DNA of 34,614 nucleotides, taken from an uncultured delta proteobacterium (GTDB lineage: Bacteria > Myxococcota_A > UBA9160 > JAFDET01). The stretch lies in contig CAMYOO010000058.1 in assembly GCA_947260035.1 (NCBI GenBank), positions 1 to 34,614 on the forward strand. The letters run 5' to 3'. The position numbers were made by a program, and so were the translations under genes. Shown here piece after piece: positions 20,267 to 29,669 of the stretch. The notes beneath the pieces were generated by a model. It ran no database searches. It was given only the letters and a program-made list of their open reading frames with translations, and was not told where the DNA came from. Positions within the stretch are counted from its first letter, which is position 1, and every line of letters begins with the position of its first letter.

Positions 20267-21832
20267 GTGCAGGCGGGGCGATCGATGCTGGAGGGGACCG
20301 GACGCCCCGCGGGTATCGTGGCCATCCTGGCCGTCTTCTGCGCATTGGCCTCCGGGCCCGCGGGAGCCCGCGACGAGGCCCCGTTCGAGGCGGTGGCCCT
20401 GCGGGCCCGCGGCCGCGCGCTGGCGGTGCTACCGGTGGCCACCGCTTCCGGCTCTGCAGCCCCGGACCTGATGGTGATCTACGTGGAGGGCAGCCCACCC
20501 GACGAGCGTCGCCGCCTGGACCTGTTCCGTCTGGAGCCCGGCGCCACGGAGCTTTCGCCGCGGCTCTCGCTGAAGATGCCGGCGCAGGCCGTTGCCTTCG
20601 ACGTGGGCGACGTGCACCCGGCGCCCGGAGACGAGCTGCTGCTGCTGTCTCGGCGGACGCTGGAAATCCGCAGCCTGGCCGCCGGGGCCCCGGTCCTGCA
20701 ACGGCTGGAGCTCGACCCGCCGGCCCCGCTGCCTCCGCGCATGCGCTCCTTCTCGCGCATGTCTCTGGTGGGCGACTGGAGCGGGAACGGCAGCCGCGAG
20801 CTTCTCCTGCCCAGCCTGGACGGGGCCCAGCTCCAGGCGCTGAAGCCCGGCGCAGCGCCGCGCACCCTGCACATGCCCATCCTCACCGAGTACTTCACGC
20901 CGACCGCCGGGCCGCCCCCCTACGACGGGATCCTCGAAGCCACCTTCGAGTGGCCCGCGCTGACCCTGGGCGACGACGACGGCGATGGGCGCGCCGATCT
21001 CTTCGCCCTGGGTCGCTACGGGGTGGATGTCTTCCGCTCCAACGGCGACGGCCCGCCCGCCGAGCCCACGCGCAGCATGCCCCTGCGGCCCTTCCGCGCC
21101 GATGAGGAGCTGCGCTACGAGACCACCCGCGCGCGCCTCTTTGCCCGAGACTTGGACGGCGACGGACTGACGGATCTGGTGGTGCACCGCTCGTCGGGGC
21201 GGCTGTTCGGAAGTCACGCCACGACCGAGATCCACCACAACCCCGGCACCGGCGCCAGCATCGCCCGCACCGCAAACGCCAGCCTCACTGTGGACGCCGG
21301 CGTCGCCGACCTGGAGCTTGTGGACCTGGACGGCGACGGCCGCGTCGAGGTGTTCCACTCGATGATGCGCATGGGCCTGGTCCAGGTGCTGCGCTTCCTC
21401 ACCACGCGCCGCGCCGAGGTCGAGCTGCGGGTCTTCTCTCTGCAAGCGCCGGGCATCCAGGGCGCGCAAGAGGTGTGGCACGGCGAGGTCGCCCTGGCCT
21501 TCAACCTGGAGGAGGGCCGCGTGGCCGGGCTGCTACCCAACACCGACGGAGACTGGAACGGCGACGGTATCCGCGACCTGCTGTACGGGACCGGGCGCGA
21601 CGCCCTGGCCCTCCACCTGGGCCGCGCCGGCGAGCACGGACCCGGCTTCGACGACCGCGTCGCGAGCCAGAAGATCCCGTCCGCGAGCTGGATGGCGGTG
21701 GTCGACGCCGACGGCGACGGCCTTCAGGACATGGTGATCTACGACGACTGGCTCGCCGAAGACGGCGCCCACCTGCTCCGCAACCGCGGCCTCCTCCCCG
21801 GCACCAACCCCAGCCTCCGCCCCACCAACTGA
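20267..21832 (+). CDS. Secreted FG-GAP/VCBS-repeat beta-propeller-like protein
   Basis: Signal peptide-like N-terminus (GIVAILAVFCALASGPAGA) and repeated Ca-binding-like DxDGDG loops: DDDGDGRADL, DLDGDGLTDL, DLDGDGRVEV, NGDGIRDL, DADGDGLQDM. GTG at 20267 or ATG at 20285. Confidence 0.8.
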   Translation: MQAGRSMLEGTGRPAGIVAILAVFCALASGPAGARDEAPFEAVALRARGRALAVLPVATASGSAAPDLMVIYVEGSPPDERRRLDLFRLEPGATELSPRLSLKMPAQAVAFDVGDVHPAPGDELLLLSRRTLEIRSLAAGAPVLQRLELDPPAPLPPRMRSFSRMSLVGDWSGNGSRELLLPSLDGAQLQALKPGAAPRTLHMPILTEYFTPTAGPPPYDGILEATFEWPALTLGDDDGDGRADLFALGRYGVDVFRSNGDGPPAEPTRSMPLRPFRADEELRYETTRARLFARDLDGDGLTDLVVHRSSGRLFGSHATTEIHHNPGTGASIARTANASLTVDAGVADLELVDLDGDGRVEVFHSMMRMGLVQVLRFLTTRRAEVELRVFSLQAPGIQGAQEVWHGEVALAFNLEEGRVAGLLPNTDGDWNGDGIRDLLYGTGRDALALHLGRAGEHGPGFDDRVASQKIPSASWMAVVDADGDGLQDMVIYDDWLAEDGAHLLRNRGLLPGTNPSLRPTN

Positions 21833-21836
21833 CGAA

Positions 21837-21958
21837 GCGGAAGCCAAGGGGGAAACTAAGGGGACAGTCCCTTTAGTTGCAGACTGCTGGTGACGTGACA
21901 CGAACGGCCTTGCTGCAACTAAAGGGACTGTCCCCTTAGTTTCCCCCTTGGTTTCCGC
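21837..21958. repeat. Long inverted repeat: 46-nt arms, 1 mismatch, 30-nt spacer, filling a convergent intergenic region
   Basis: Left arm 21837-21882 gcggaagccaagggggaaactaaggggacagtccctttagttgcag; reverse complement of right arm 21913-21958 is gcggaaaccaagggggaaactaaggggacagtccctttagttgcag. Confidence 0.95.
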
Positions 21959-21969
21959 GAGGCTTGGGG

Positions 21970-23007
21970 CTAGAAGAGGCGGGTTTGGCCGAGGCGGCGG
22001 GGTGGGGGGGTGATGCCGAAGTGGCGGCAGGCGTGGGACGTGGCCACGCGGCCGCGCGGCGTCCGCTCCAGAAATCCCTGCTGGATCAGGAACGGCTCCA
22101 CCAGGTCCTCGATGGTGCCCTTGTCCTCGCCCAGGGCGGCGGCCAGGGTGTCGAGCCCGACCGGGCCGCCGTCGAACTTCTCCAGGATCGTCATCAGGAT
22201 CGCGCGGTCCAGCTTGTCGAAGCCCGCCTCGTCCACCTCGAGCCGCTCGAGGGCGAAGCGCGCCAGCTCTCGGCTCACGGATCCTTCGTTGCTCGTCTCC
22301 ACCTCGGCGAAGTCGCGCACCCGGCGCACCAGGCGATTGGCGATGCGCGGCGTTCCGCGCGAACGGCGCGCGATCTCGCCCGCGGCCTCGCGGTCCAGGT
22401 CGATCCCCAGCAATGCGGCCGAGCGCTGCAGGATGCGCTCGAGATCTTCGGCCGGGTAGTAGTCCAGGCGCGCCGCCCAGCCGAAGCGGTCGCGCAACGG
22501 TGCGGTCAGCAGCCCCGCGCGCGTGGTCGCACCGACCAGGGTAAAGCGCGCAACGTCCAGCCGGATCGAACGCGAAGCGGGCCCCTGCCCCACCATGAGG
22601 TCCATCTTGAAGTCCTCCATGGCCGGATAGAGGATCTCCTCGACAGCGGGGTTGAGGCGGTGGATCTCATCGATGAAGAGCACGTCGCCCGGCTCCAGGT
22701 TCGAGAGCAGCGCGGCCAGGTCGCCCTGGCGCTCGATGACGGGTCCACTGGTGATCCGCAGCTCCGCGCCCATCTCCCGGGCCACCACGTGGGCCAGAGC
22801 GGTCTTGCCCAGGCCCGGCGGCCCGTAGAAGAGCAGGTGATCCACCGGCTCTCCGCGCTCACGCGCGGCGCGGATGAAGACGTCCAGGTTGTCCACCAGC
22901 CGCTGCTGACCCACGAACTCCGCCAGCTGGCGGGGCCGCAGCCGATCCTCGAGGCCACGCTCTTCCGGCAGGCGCTCGGCCGACAGCTCGTCGTGCGTCG
23001 CGCTCAT
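21970..23007 (-). CDS. ruvB: Holliday junction branch migration DNA helicase RuvB
   Basis: [102 protein letters not shown]. Confidence 0.98.
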   Translation of the reverse strand: MSATHDELSAERLPEERGLEDRLRPRQLAEFVGQQRLVDNLDVFIRAARERGEPVDHLLFYGPPGLGKTALAHVVAREMGAELRITSGPVIERQGDLAALLSNLEPGDVLFIDEIHRLNPAVEEILYPAMEDFKMDLMVGQGPASRSIRLDVARFTLVGATTRAGLLTAPLRDRFGWAARLDYYPAEDLERILQRSAALLGIDLDREAAGEIARRSRGTPRIANRLVRRVRDFAEVETSNEGSVSRELARFALERLEVDEAGFDKLDRAILMTILEKFDGGPVGLDTLAAALGEDKGTIEDLVEPFLIQQGFLERTPRGRVATSHACRHFGITPPPRRLGQTRLF

Positions 23008-23612
23008 CGCACCCTCCGCAGCGCCACCCGGATCAGCTCTTCGAGGGGCGCGTCCTCATCCAGCTCGTCGAGCGCCAGACCCACGGCGCGCTCGGCAGGC
23101 CCACGACCGTACCCCAGATTGAGCAGCGCCGACGCCGCCTCTTCGACGCGCGCATCGCCGGACGCCGTCGGCGCCGGCGCGGCGTCGGTCGTCTCGTCGG
23201 GCTCCAGCAGCCCACCCACCCGATCTCGCAGGTCGATCACGATCCGCTCGGCGGTCTTCTGCCCCACGCCGGGAACCGCGCGCAGCACGGCCGCCTCTCC
23301 GCCGGCGATGGCCGACAACAGCTCCGCCGGCGAGATCCCGGAAAGGATCGCCTGGGCCAGCTTCGGGCCCACCCCACTGGTGCGCAGCAGCAGCTCGAAG
23401 ACCACCCGCTCCCGCTCGCTGCGGAAGCCGAAGAGCTGAAGCGCATCCTCGCGCACGTGGGTGTGGACGCGCAGGGCGACGGTCTTGCCCTCGTCGGGCA
23501 ACTCGTAGAACGTGGACAGCGGAATCAGCACTTCGTAGCCGACGCCCGAGACGTCGAGCACCACGCGCGTGGGCTGCTTCTCGCGCAGCACGCCTTCCAG
23601 GTAGGCGATCAT
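23004..23612 (-). CDS. ruvA: Holliday junction branch migration protein RuvA
   Basis: [78 protein letters not shown]; overlaps ruvB. Confidence 0.97.
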   Translation of the reverse strand: MIAYLEGVLREKQPTRVVLDVSGVGYEVLIPLSTFYELPDEGKTVALRVHTHVREDALQLFGFRSERERVVFELLLRTSGVGPKLAQAILSGISPAELLSAIAGGEAAVLRAVPGVGQKTAERIVIDLRDRVGGLLEPDETTDAAPAPTASGDARVEEAASALLNLGYGRGPAERAVGLALDELDEDAPLEELIRVALRRVR

Positions 23613-24154
23613 CGCGCTCGCCTCACGTCCCAGCTGCGCCGCGCCGCACCGCGCGAACCGCCGCGACTCCGCACGCCCAGCTCCGCCAGCCGACCCGCGC
23701 TGGCGTGGCAGATGGCCAGGGCCAGCGCATCCGCGGCATCGGCTCGGGGTGTTCGCTCCAGGCTCAATGCAGCGCGCACCATGCGCTGCACCTGGCGCTT
23801 GTCCGCAGACCCGCTGCCCGTCAGGGCCTGCTTGACCGCCGTGGTGCCGTACTCCTGCACGCGCAGCCCGGCCTCGCCGAGCGCGGCCAGGACCGCGCCG
23901 CGGGCCTGGCCCAGAACCAGCGCCGAGCGCGGGCTGGCCGCCACGAAGACCTGCTCCACCGACGCCACGTCGGGGCCGTGAGCTGCCACCACCGCGGCCA
24001 CCTCACGGCACAGCCGGGCCAGGCGCTCGGCCAGCGGCGCGCTGGGCGGCGGACGCAGGGTGCCGTGCGCAACGTGGACCACACGGCCGTCCACGCGGTC
24101 TACCACGCCGTAGCCCGTCGCTTTGGATCCGGGATCGATGCCCAGGATGCGCAT
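23609..24154 (-). CDS. ruvC: Crossover junction endodeoxyribonuclease RuvC
   Basis: MRILGIDPGSKATGYGVVD..VASVEQVFVAASPRSALVLGQARGAVLAAL..VQEYGTTAVKQALTGSGSADKRQVQRMV..ADAADALALAICH. Confidence 0.97.
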   Translation of the reverse strand: MRILGIDPGSKATGYGVVDRVDGRVVHVAHGTLRPPPSAPLAERLARLCREVAAVVAAHGPDVASVEQVFVAASPRSALVLGQARGAVLAALGEAGLRVQEYGTTAVKQALTGSGSADKRQVQRMVRAALSLERTPRADAADALALAICHASAGRLAELGVRSRGGSRGAARRSWDVRRAR

Positions 24155-24231
24155 GGCCCTCCGCCCTGCTCGAGAGGGGTTTGGAGGAGTCGCACGCGGC
24201 ATCGGGGGGAGGACCTGCCGCAGGGACCAGT

Positions 24232-24978
24232 CTAGACCAGGTTGGCCATCTCCTCCTCGGAGATGTCGAAATTCGCGAAGACCCCCTGGACGTCGTCCAG
24301 GTCGTCGAGGGCGTCCGAGAGCTTGAGCATGCTGGCCGCCTGATCCCCCTCCAGGGCCACCGTGGTGGAGGGCTGCATGGTGATCTCGGCGTGGGACGCC
24401 TGGAACCCGGCAGCGTCGAGCGCCTGGCGGACGCCCTCGAAGCTGGCGGGGTCCGTCACCACCTCGATGGCGTCGTCGCTCTCCACCACGTCTTCGGCCC
24501 CGGCCTCCAGAGCCGCCTCCATGACCGCATCGGGATCCACGGAGCCGCGCTCCACGACGATCAGCCCCCGCTTGTCGAACAGGTACGAGACACAGCCGCT
24601 GGCGCCCAGATTGCCACCGAACTTCGTCAGCACGTGGCGGACTTCACCGACGGTGCGGTTGCGGTTGTCGGTCAGGGTTTCCAGCAGGATCGCCACGCCG
24701 CCGGGCCCGTAGCCCTCGTAGACGACCTCTTCGAAGCTTTCGCCCTCGCCCCCGCCGATGCCCTTCTGGATGCCGCGCTCGATGTTGTCCTTGGGCATGT
24801 TGGCCGCCCGGGCCTTGTCGATCACCAGGCGTAGCCTCGGATTGGCCCCGGGGTCGCCTCCACCCAGGCGGGCCGCCGTGGAGAGCTCGCGGATCAGCTT
24901 GGTGAAGATCTTGCCGCGCTTGGCGTCCGCAGCGCCCTTCTTGCGCTTGATCGTCGACCATTTGGAGTGACCCGACAT
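24232..24978 (-). CDS. yebC: YebC/PmpR family DNA-binding regulatory protein
   Basis: [75 protein letters not shown]; located upstream of ruvCAB as is common. Confidence 0.96.
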   Translation of the reverse strand: MSGHSKWSTIKRKKGAADAKRGKIFTKLIRELSTAARLGGGDPGANPRLRLVIDKARAANMPKDNIERGIQKGIGGGEGESFEEVVYEGYGPGGVAILLETLTDNRNRTVGEVRHVLTKFGGNLGASGCVSYLFDKRGLIVVERGSVDPDAVMEAALEAGAEDVVESDDAIEVVTDPASFEGVRQALDAAGFQASHAEITMQPSTTVALEGDQAASMLKLSDALDDLDDVQGVFANFDISEEEMANLV

Positions 24979-25128
24979 GCGGAATTCCCCTTTTCGCCGG
25001 CCTGGATAGCACTCGGCCGGGTTGCGCGGCAAACCGCCGTCCCCAGGGGAAAACGCTCAGGAAACCAGCCGACTTGCCGATACGGGGGCAGGCAGGGCGC
25101 CCTGCGCTCGGGCTCGGAGGGAGGGCCC

Positions 25129-27150
25129 ATGGCCGAAGTCGCCATCGGAATCGATCTGGGAACCAGCAACTCCTGCGTCTCCATCGCGCGAGGCGGGTCG
25201 GTGGAGGTGATCCCGAACGCCTACGGCGAGGCGACGTCCGCCAGCGTCGTCGCGTTCCGGGAGGACGGCGAGATCACGGTGGGCAATGCGGCCAAGGCCA
25301 ACATCATCCACGCCCCGTCCGAGACCGTCTACTCGTCCAAGCGGCTGATCGGCCGCTACTTCTTCTCCGAAGAGGTGAAGAAGGCGCGCGCCATCTGCTC
25401 CTACCGCATCGTCGAGGGGCCCAACCACAGCGTCCGCATCCAGGTCCGGGACGACCAGTACTCACTGCCCGAAGTCTCGGCCATGGTGCTGAAGGAGATG
25501 AAGGCGATCGCCGAGGCCCACCTGGGCCAGAAGGTGACCAAGGCCGTGGTGACGGTCCCCGCCTACTTCAACGACAACCAGCGCCAGGCCACCAAGGATG
25601 CCGCGCGCATCGCCGGCCTCGACGTGCTGCGCATTCTCAACGAGCCCACGGCGGCCGCCCTGGCCTACGGCTTCGGACAGGGGCTGACCCAGAAGGTGGC
25701 CGTGTACGACCTGGGCGGCGGCACCTTCGACATCTCGGTCCTGGAGATCGGGACCGACGTCTTCGAGGTGCTCTCCACCTCGGGCGACACGTTCCTGGGC
25801 GGCGACGACTTCGACGATCGGGTCATCGACCTGCTGGCCGACGAGTTCTCTGCGAGCCACGGGATCAACCTGCGCAAGGACCCCTACGCCTTCGAGAAGC
25901 TCAAGGTCGCCGCCGAAAACGCCAAGAAGAACTTTTCGGTGGATGACACGGTGGAGATCCGGATCCCCGGGATCATCAACTCCGAGTCCGGCGAAGCACT
26001 GTCGGTCGAGCGGCACATCGACCAGGCTGAGTTCTCGAGCCTGGTCATGGACCTGGTGATGCGAACCTTCAAGGTCTGCGACGAGGCGCTCCAGAGCGCC
26101 AATCTCACCGTGCGCGACCTGGACGGCGTGATCCTGGTGGGTGGGCCGACGCGCCTGCCGATGATCCGCCAGGCCGTAGGCGACTACTTCCAGAAGCCGC
26201 CGCAGACCGACATCGACCCGGACGAGGTGGTGGCCAAGGGCGCCGCGATCCATGCGGCCTCGCTGACCGACGTGGAACAGGGAGCCTACCTGCTGGATGT
26301 GACGCCTCTGTCCCTGCGCATCGGCGTGGCCGGCGGCCTGGCCGAGACGGTGATCGAGCGCAACACCCCGGTCCCCATCGAGCAGACGCGAACCTTCACC
26401 ACCTTCCAGGACTTCCAGGAGCGCGTGAAGATCCGGGTCTTCCAGGGCGAGTCGCGTCAGGCGGACGGAAACGAGATGCTCGGTCAGTTCGAGTTCGCGA
26501 GCTTCCGCAAGGCGCGCCGCGGCGAAGTGGAGATCGACGTCACCTTCTCCATCGACAGCGACGGACTGGTCCTGGTGACCGCCTGCGACCGGGCCACCGG
26601 ACAGCAGGCCTCCACGGAGATCACGCTCTCGTCCGGCCTGTCCGAGTCCGAAATCGAGGACATCCTGGAGCGGGGCGACACCGACCGCGTGCACACCGCC
26701 AGCCCCGAGGACGCGAGCTCGGCTTCCAGCGCCGACGCCGTCCCGGAGCCGGGTGCGACCCTGGAGCCGGATGCGGAGGAAGACCTGCTGCCGGACGACG
26801 GCGATGAGGAGGTCGAAGATCTCGAACTCGATGAGAGCGACGACATCGAGCTGATGGACGGGGTCGAGACGCCTCCCGCCGAGCTGCGCGGCAACGCGCT
26901 GGACATGGACGGACCGGAGGGGGCGCCCGACGATCCGGTGCCGCTGGAAACGCCGGCCGCTTCGGCCGGCGCAGCCAGCGCAAGCGACGCAGCCAGCGCT
27001 AGCGACGCAGCCGGCGCAAGCGACGCAGCCGGCGCAGCCGGCGCAGCCGGCGCAGCCGAAGACGATGCCACGGCCCGGGACGCGTACCTGGGCGATGCGG
27101 GATCAGATCTGGCGTCCTATGTGGACGGCGACAAACCGGAGTCGAAGTAG
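25129..27150 (+). CDS. Hsp70-family chaperone with intact ATPase and beta substrate-binding domains, no recognisable alpha-helical lid, acidic/Ala-rich C-terminal tail
   Basis: [105 protein letters not shown]; after [15 protein letters not shown] the sequence becomes acidic and low-complexity. Confidence 0.93.
   Translation: MAEVAIGIDLGTSNSCVSIARGGSVEVIPNAYGEATSASVVAFREDGEITVGNAAKANIIHAPSETVYSSKRLIGRYFFSEEVKKARAICSYRIVEGPNHSVRIQVRDDQYSLPEVSAMVLKEMKAIAEAHLGQKVTKAVVTVPAYFNDNQRQATKDAARIAGLDVLRILNEPTAAALAYGFGQGLTQKVAVYDLGGGTFDISVLEIGTDVFEVLSTSGDTFLGGDDFDDRVIDLLADEFSASHGINLRKDPYAFEKLKVAAENAKKNFSVDDTVEIRIPGIINSESGEALSVERHIDQAEFSSLVMDLVMRTFKVCDEALQSANLTVRDLDGVILVGGPTRLPMIRQAVGDYFQKPPQTDIDPDEVVAKGAAIHAASLTDVEQGAYLLDVTPLSLRIGVAGGLAETVIERNTPVPIEQTRTFTTFQDFQERVKIRVFQGESRQADGNEMLGQFEFASFRKARRGEVEIDVTFSIDSDGLVLVTACDRATGQQASTEITLSSGLSESEIEDILERGDTDRVHTASPEDASSASSADAVPEPGATLEPDAEEDLLPDDGDEEVEDLELDESDDIELMDGVETPPAELRGNALDMDGPEGAPDDPVPLETPAASAGAASASDAASASDAAGASDAAGAAGAAGAAEDDATARDAYLGDAGSDLASYVDGDKPESK
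26968..27057 (+). repeat. In-frame tandem repeats (gcagccRgcgcWagcgac 18-mers, then gcagccggc 9-mers) in the Hsp70 tail
   Basis: Encodes ..[27 protein letters not shown]..; repeated units visible by eye. Confidence 0.85.
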
Positions 27151-27168
27151 CGCGCGAGGGTGACGCAG

Positions 27169-27714
27169 ATGTCTGACGTTCTCGCGCCCACAGAAATCCT
27201 GGCCCTGGCCAAGATCCTCGACGAGCTGGACTACTACAAGGTCCTGCACATCGGGACCGGCGCCAGTGCCACCGACGTACGCCAGGCTTTCCACGCCAGC
27301 TCCCGCGCGTTCCACCCGGACGCCAACCGCCACCTGGATGCGGACCATCGCGAGGCCATCGCGCGGATCGCAACCCGCGTGACCGAGGCGTACACGGTGC
27401 TGCGCGATCCGAAGCGGCGCCGCGCCTACGACGATGCGCTGCGCGATGGCCAGAACCGCATGCAGATTGCCGAGGCCGAGGCCCGGGCCGAGAAACAGGC
27501 CACGGTGGAGCTGGATGGCGCCACGCCCAACGGGCGCCGCTACTCGGCCTTGGCGCGCCAGGACGAGGCCCGGGGCGACTTCACCGCGGCGATTCGCAAC
27601 CTCCAGACGGCCGCGACCTTCGAGCCCGGCAACGTCCACTTCAAGAACAAGCTGCAGCAACTCCGCGCCGCCCAGGAAGCGAAGCGCCAGGGCAAGAGGG
27701 GCTCCCGGATCTAG
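27169..27714 (+). CDS. J-domain protein with C-terminal TPR-like segment
   Basis: YYKVLHIGTGASATDVRQAFHASSRAFHPDANR...VTEAYTVLRDPKRRRAYDDAL (HPD present), then RRYSALARQDEARGDFTAAIRNLQTAATFEPGN; 18 nt after the Hsp70 stop. Confidence 0.88.
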   Translation: MSDVLAPTEILALAKILDELDYYKVLHIGTGASATDVRQAFHASSRAFHPDANRHLDADHREAIARIATRVTEAYTVLRDPKRRRAYDDALRDGQNRMQIAEAEARAEKQATVELDGATPNGRRYSALARQDEARGDFTAAIRNLQTAATFEPGNVHFKNKLQQLRAAQEAKRQGKRGSRI

Positions 27715-27740
27715 GAGAGTCAGGGTCCCGGCTTCTCGCT

Positions 27741-29669
27741 ATGCTGCGGGCCGTGCGCACGCCCGCCTCGTGGCTCCTGTTGATCTGGCTCCCCCTCTTC
27801 CTCGCCTGCGAGCGCAGCGCCGAGGCGCCGGCGCCCTCGCCTGCCGACGCATCCGCGCCCGCCGCGACGGCGACTTCGCCGGCCACCGACCCGGAGCCGG
27901 CGGCCAAGCCGGTCGCGGCGCGCGGCGCCAACGAGCGGCCGCTGCCAGCGTTCGGGGGAACCACGTTCGAGGGCAAGTCGGTCACGGTTTCGGACTTCCT
28001 GGGCCGCCGGCTGCTGATCTTCTTCTTCCGCCCGGACGAAGAGGCGGCCCGCCCGGCCGCCCAGGCCATGGCGACCATCGCGAGGCTCCAGGGCAAGCAC
28101 AACTTCGCCATCCTCGGTGTCGCCAGCGGCGCGCCCACACCCGACGCCCGTGCTTTCGTGGCTGCCGAGGGCCTGGACTTCACCGTGCTCAACGACGCCG
28201 GCGAGTCGATCGCACGCCGTTTCGGGGTGAAGGTGGCGGCCGCCATGCTCTTCGCCGACGCCGAGGGCTATCTCACCGGCGCCATGGGCGCGATGGCCGA
28301 GCGGGTCGACGACCCGGCCGCAACCATCGAGGGTCAGGTCCGCGAGCAAATGCGCCTTCCCGCAGCCGCGCCCCCGCTCCTCGAGCCCGGACTTGGGGAA
28401 TACCCACTGGCGCCGGACTTCACGGCGGGAACCCTGGAGGGCGAGACGGTCAAGCTGTCGGACCTGCGCGGGCGCCCCGTGGTGCTGGCCTTCTTCCTGT
28501 ACACCTGCCCCCACTGTCACCACGCGCTGCAGTTCCTGCGCTCGCACCTGGCTACCATCCCGGAAGCCGAGCGACCCGCGCTGCTGGGCGTATCGGTGTC
28601 GGGCAGCCCGTCGGCCGTGCGCGACGAGCTCAAGAGCAAGGCGCTGGACTTCTTCCCCGTCGCGATCGACCCGGACGGCTCCCTGGCCAAGCGCTACGCG
28701 GTGGCCGGCGGCGTTCCGGACATCCTGCTCCTGGATACCGAGGGCCGGATTCGAGCGCGGACCCAGGGCTGGCGCGACGCCATGGACCCGCCCCTGATGA
28801 AGATGCGCCTGGCGCGGATTGCAGGCGCCAAGCCGCCGATGCTGCTGCACGCCACGGGCTACAGCGGGAACGAGGTGTGCGGCGTCTGTCACGAGAGCCA
28901 GGCCGAGACCTGGCGCTTCACCAAGCACGCCACGGCGTTCGACACCCTGGTGCGCCATTCCGCCGAGCGCGACGGCGAGTGCGTGAGCTGCCACGTGGTC
29001 GGTTTCGACCAGAAGGGCGGCTACAGCATCGACTATGCGACTTTCGCGCCGCGGGTCTCCCATGCCGCCAACGCGCACCTGCTGGCGCTGTCTCCGGCCG
29101 AGAAGCGAGCGCGCCTGGCCGAGGTGGGCTCGACGCGCAAGCCGCTCTTCCGCGACGCGGCCTACGTGGGCTCCAACGCCTGCCAGGGCTGCCATCCGTC
29201 GGAGTTCGCCACCTGGGAGGCGAGCCCCCACGGGCGCGCCATGGACTCGCTGGCCGGCAAGGGCAAGGCGCGCGACAGCGACTGCCAGGTCTGCCACACC
29301 ACCGCCCACGGCAAGCCCGGCGGCTTCCCCAGCGGCGCCGATCCGGTGGCGCATGCGGACCTGGCGCGGGTGGGCTGCGAGACCTGCCACGGACCCGGTG
29401 GAGATCACGTCGGCGAGGACGCGCGGCGCGACGGGACCATCCTGTCCCTGACCGACAAGTGCGACTCCTGCGTCATCCTGCAGATCTGCGGCGGCTGCCA
29501 CGACGACGCCAACGATCCCGGCTTCGAGTTCCACGTGGAGGCGAAGATCGAGGCGCAGCGGCACGGCACCATCGAACCCTCGGCCACCAAGACTCCGCAG
29601 GCACGCCTGGAGGCGCTGCCCGAGCAGATCGGCGCCGTGGAGCACGCGCTGGCCGCCGGAGGACGCTGA
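27741..29669 (+). CDS. Predicted lipoprotein: degenerate redoxin + TlpA/thioredoxin-like domain (CPHC) + hexaheme cytochrome c (c554-like) module
   Basis: LLLIWLPLFLAC lipobox-like; FRPDEEAARPA (no CxxC); FFLYTCPHCHHALQFL; six C-terminal CxxCH motifs: CGVCH, CVSCH, CQGCH, CQVCH, CETCH, CGGCH. Confidence 0.9.
   Translation: MLRAVRTPASWLLLIWLPLFLACERSAEAPAPSPADASAPAATATSPATDPEPAAKPVAARGANERPLPAFGGTTFEGKSVTVSDFLGRRLLIFFFRPDEEAARPAAQAMATIARLQGKHNFAILGVASGAPTPDARAFVAAEGLDFTVLNDAGESIARRFGVKVAAAMLFADAEGYLTGAMGAMAERVDDPAATIEGQVREQMRLPAAAPPLLEPGLGEYPLAPDFTAGTLEGETVKLSDLRGRPVVLAFFLYTCPHCHHALQFLRSHLATIPEAERPALLGVSVSGSPSAVRDELKSKALDFFPVAIDPDGSLAKRYAVAGGVPDILLLDTEGRIRARTQGWRDAMDPPLMKMRLARIAGAKPPMLLHATGYSGNEVCGVCHESQAETWRFTKHATAFDTLVRHSAERDGECVSCHVVGFDQKGGYSIDYATFAPRVSHAANAHLLALSPAEKRARLAEVGSTRKPLFRDAAYVGSNACQGCHPSEFATWEASPHGRAMDSLAGKGKARDSDCQVCHTTAHGKPGGFPSGADPVAHADLARVGCETCHGPGGDHVGEDARRDGTILSLTDKCDSCVILQICGGCHDDANDPGFEFHVEAKIEAQRHGTIEPSATKTPQARLEALPEQIGAVEHALAAGGR

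Noticed and set aside
21837-21958. CRISPR or attenuator interpretation of the inverted repeat
   Set aside because: Only one inverted pair, no regularly spaced direct repeats, and no leader ORF or downstream gene in the right orientation.
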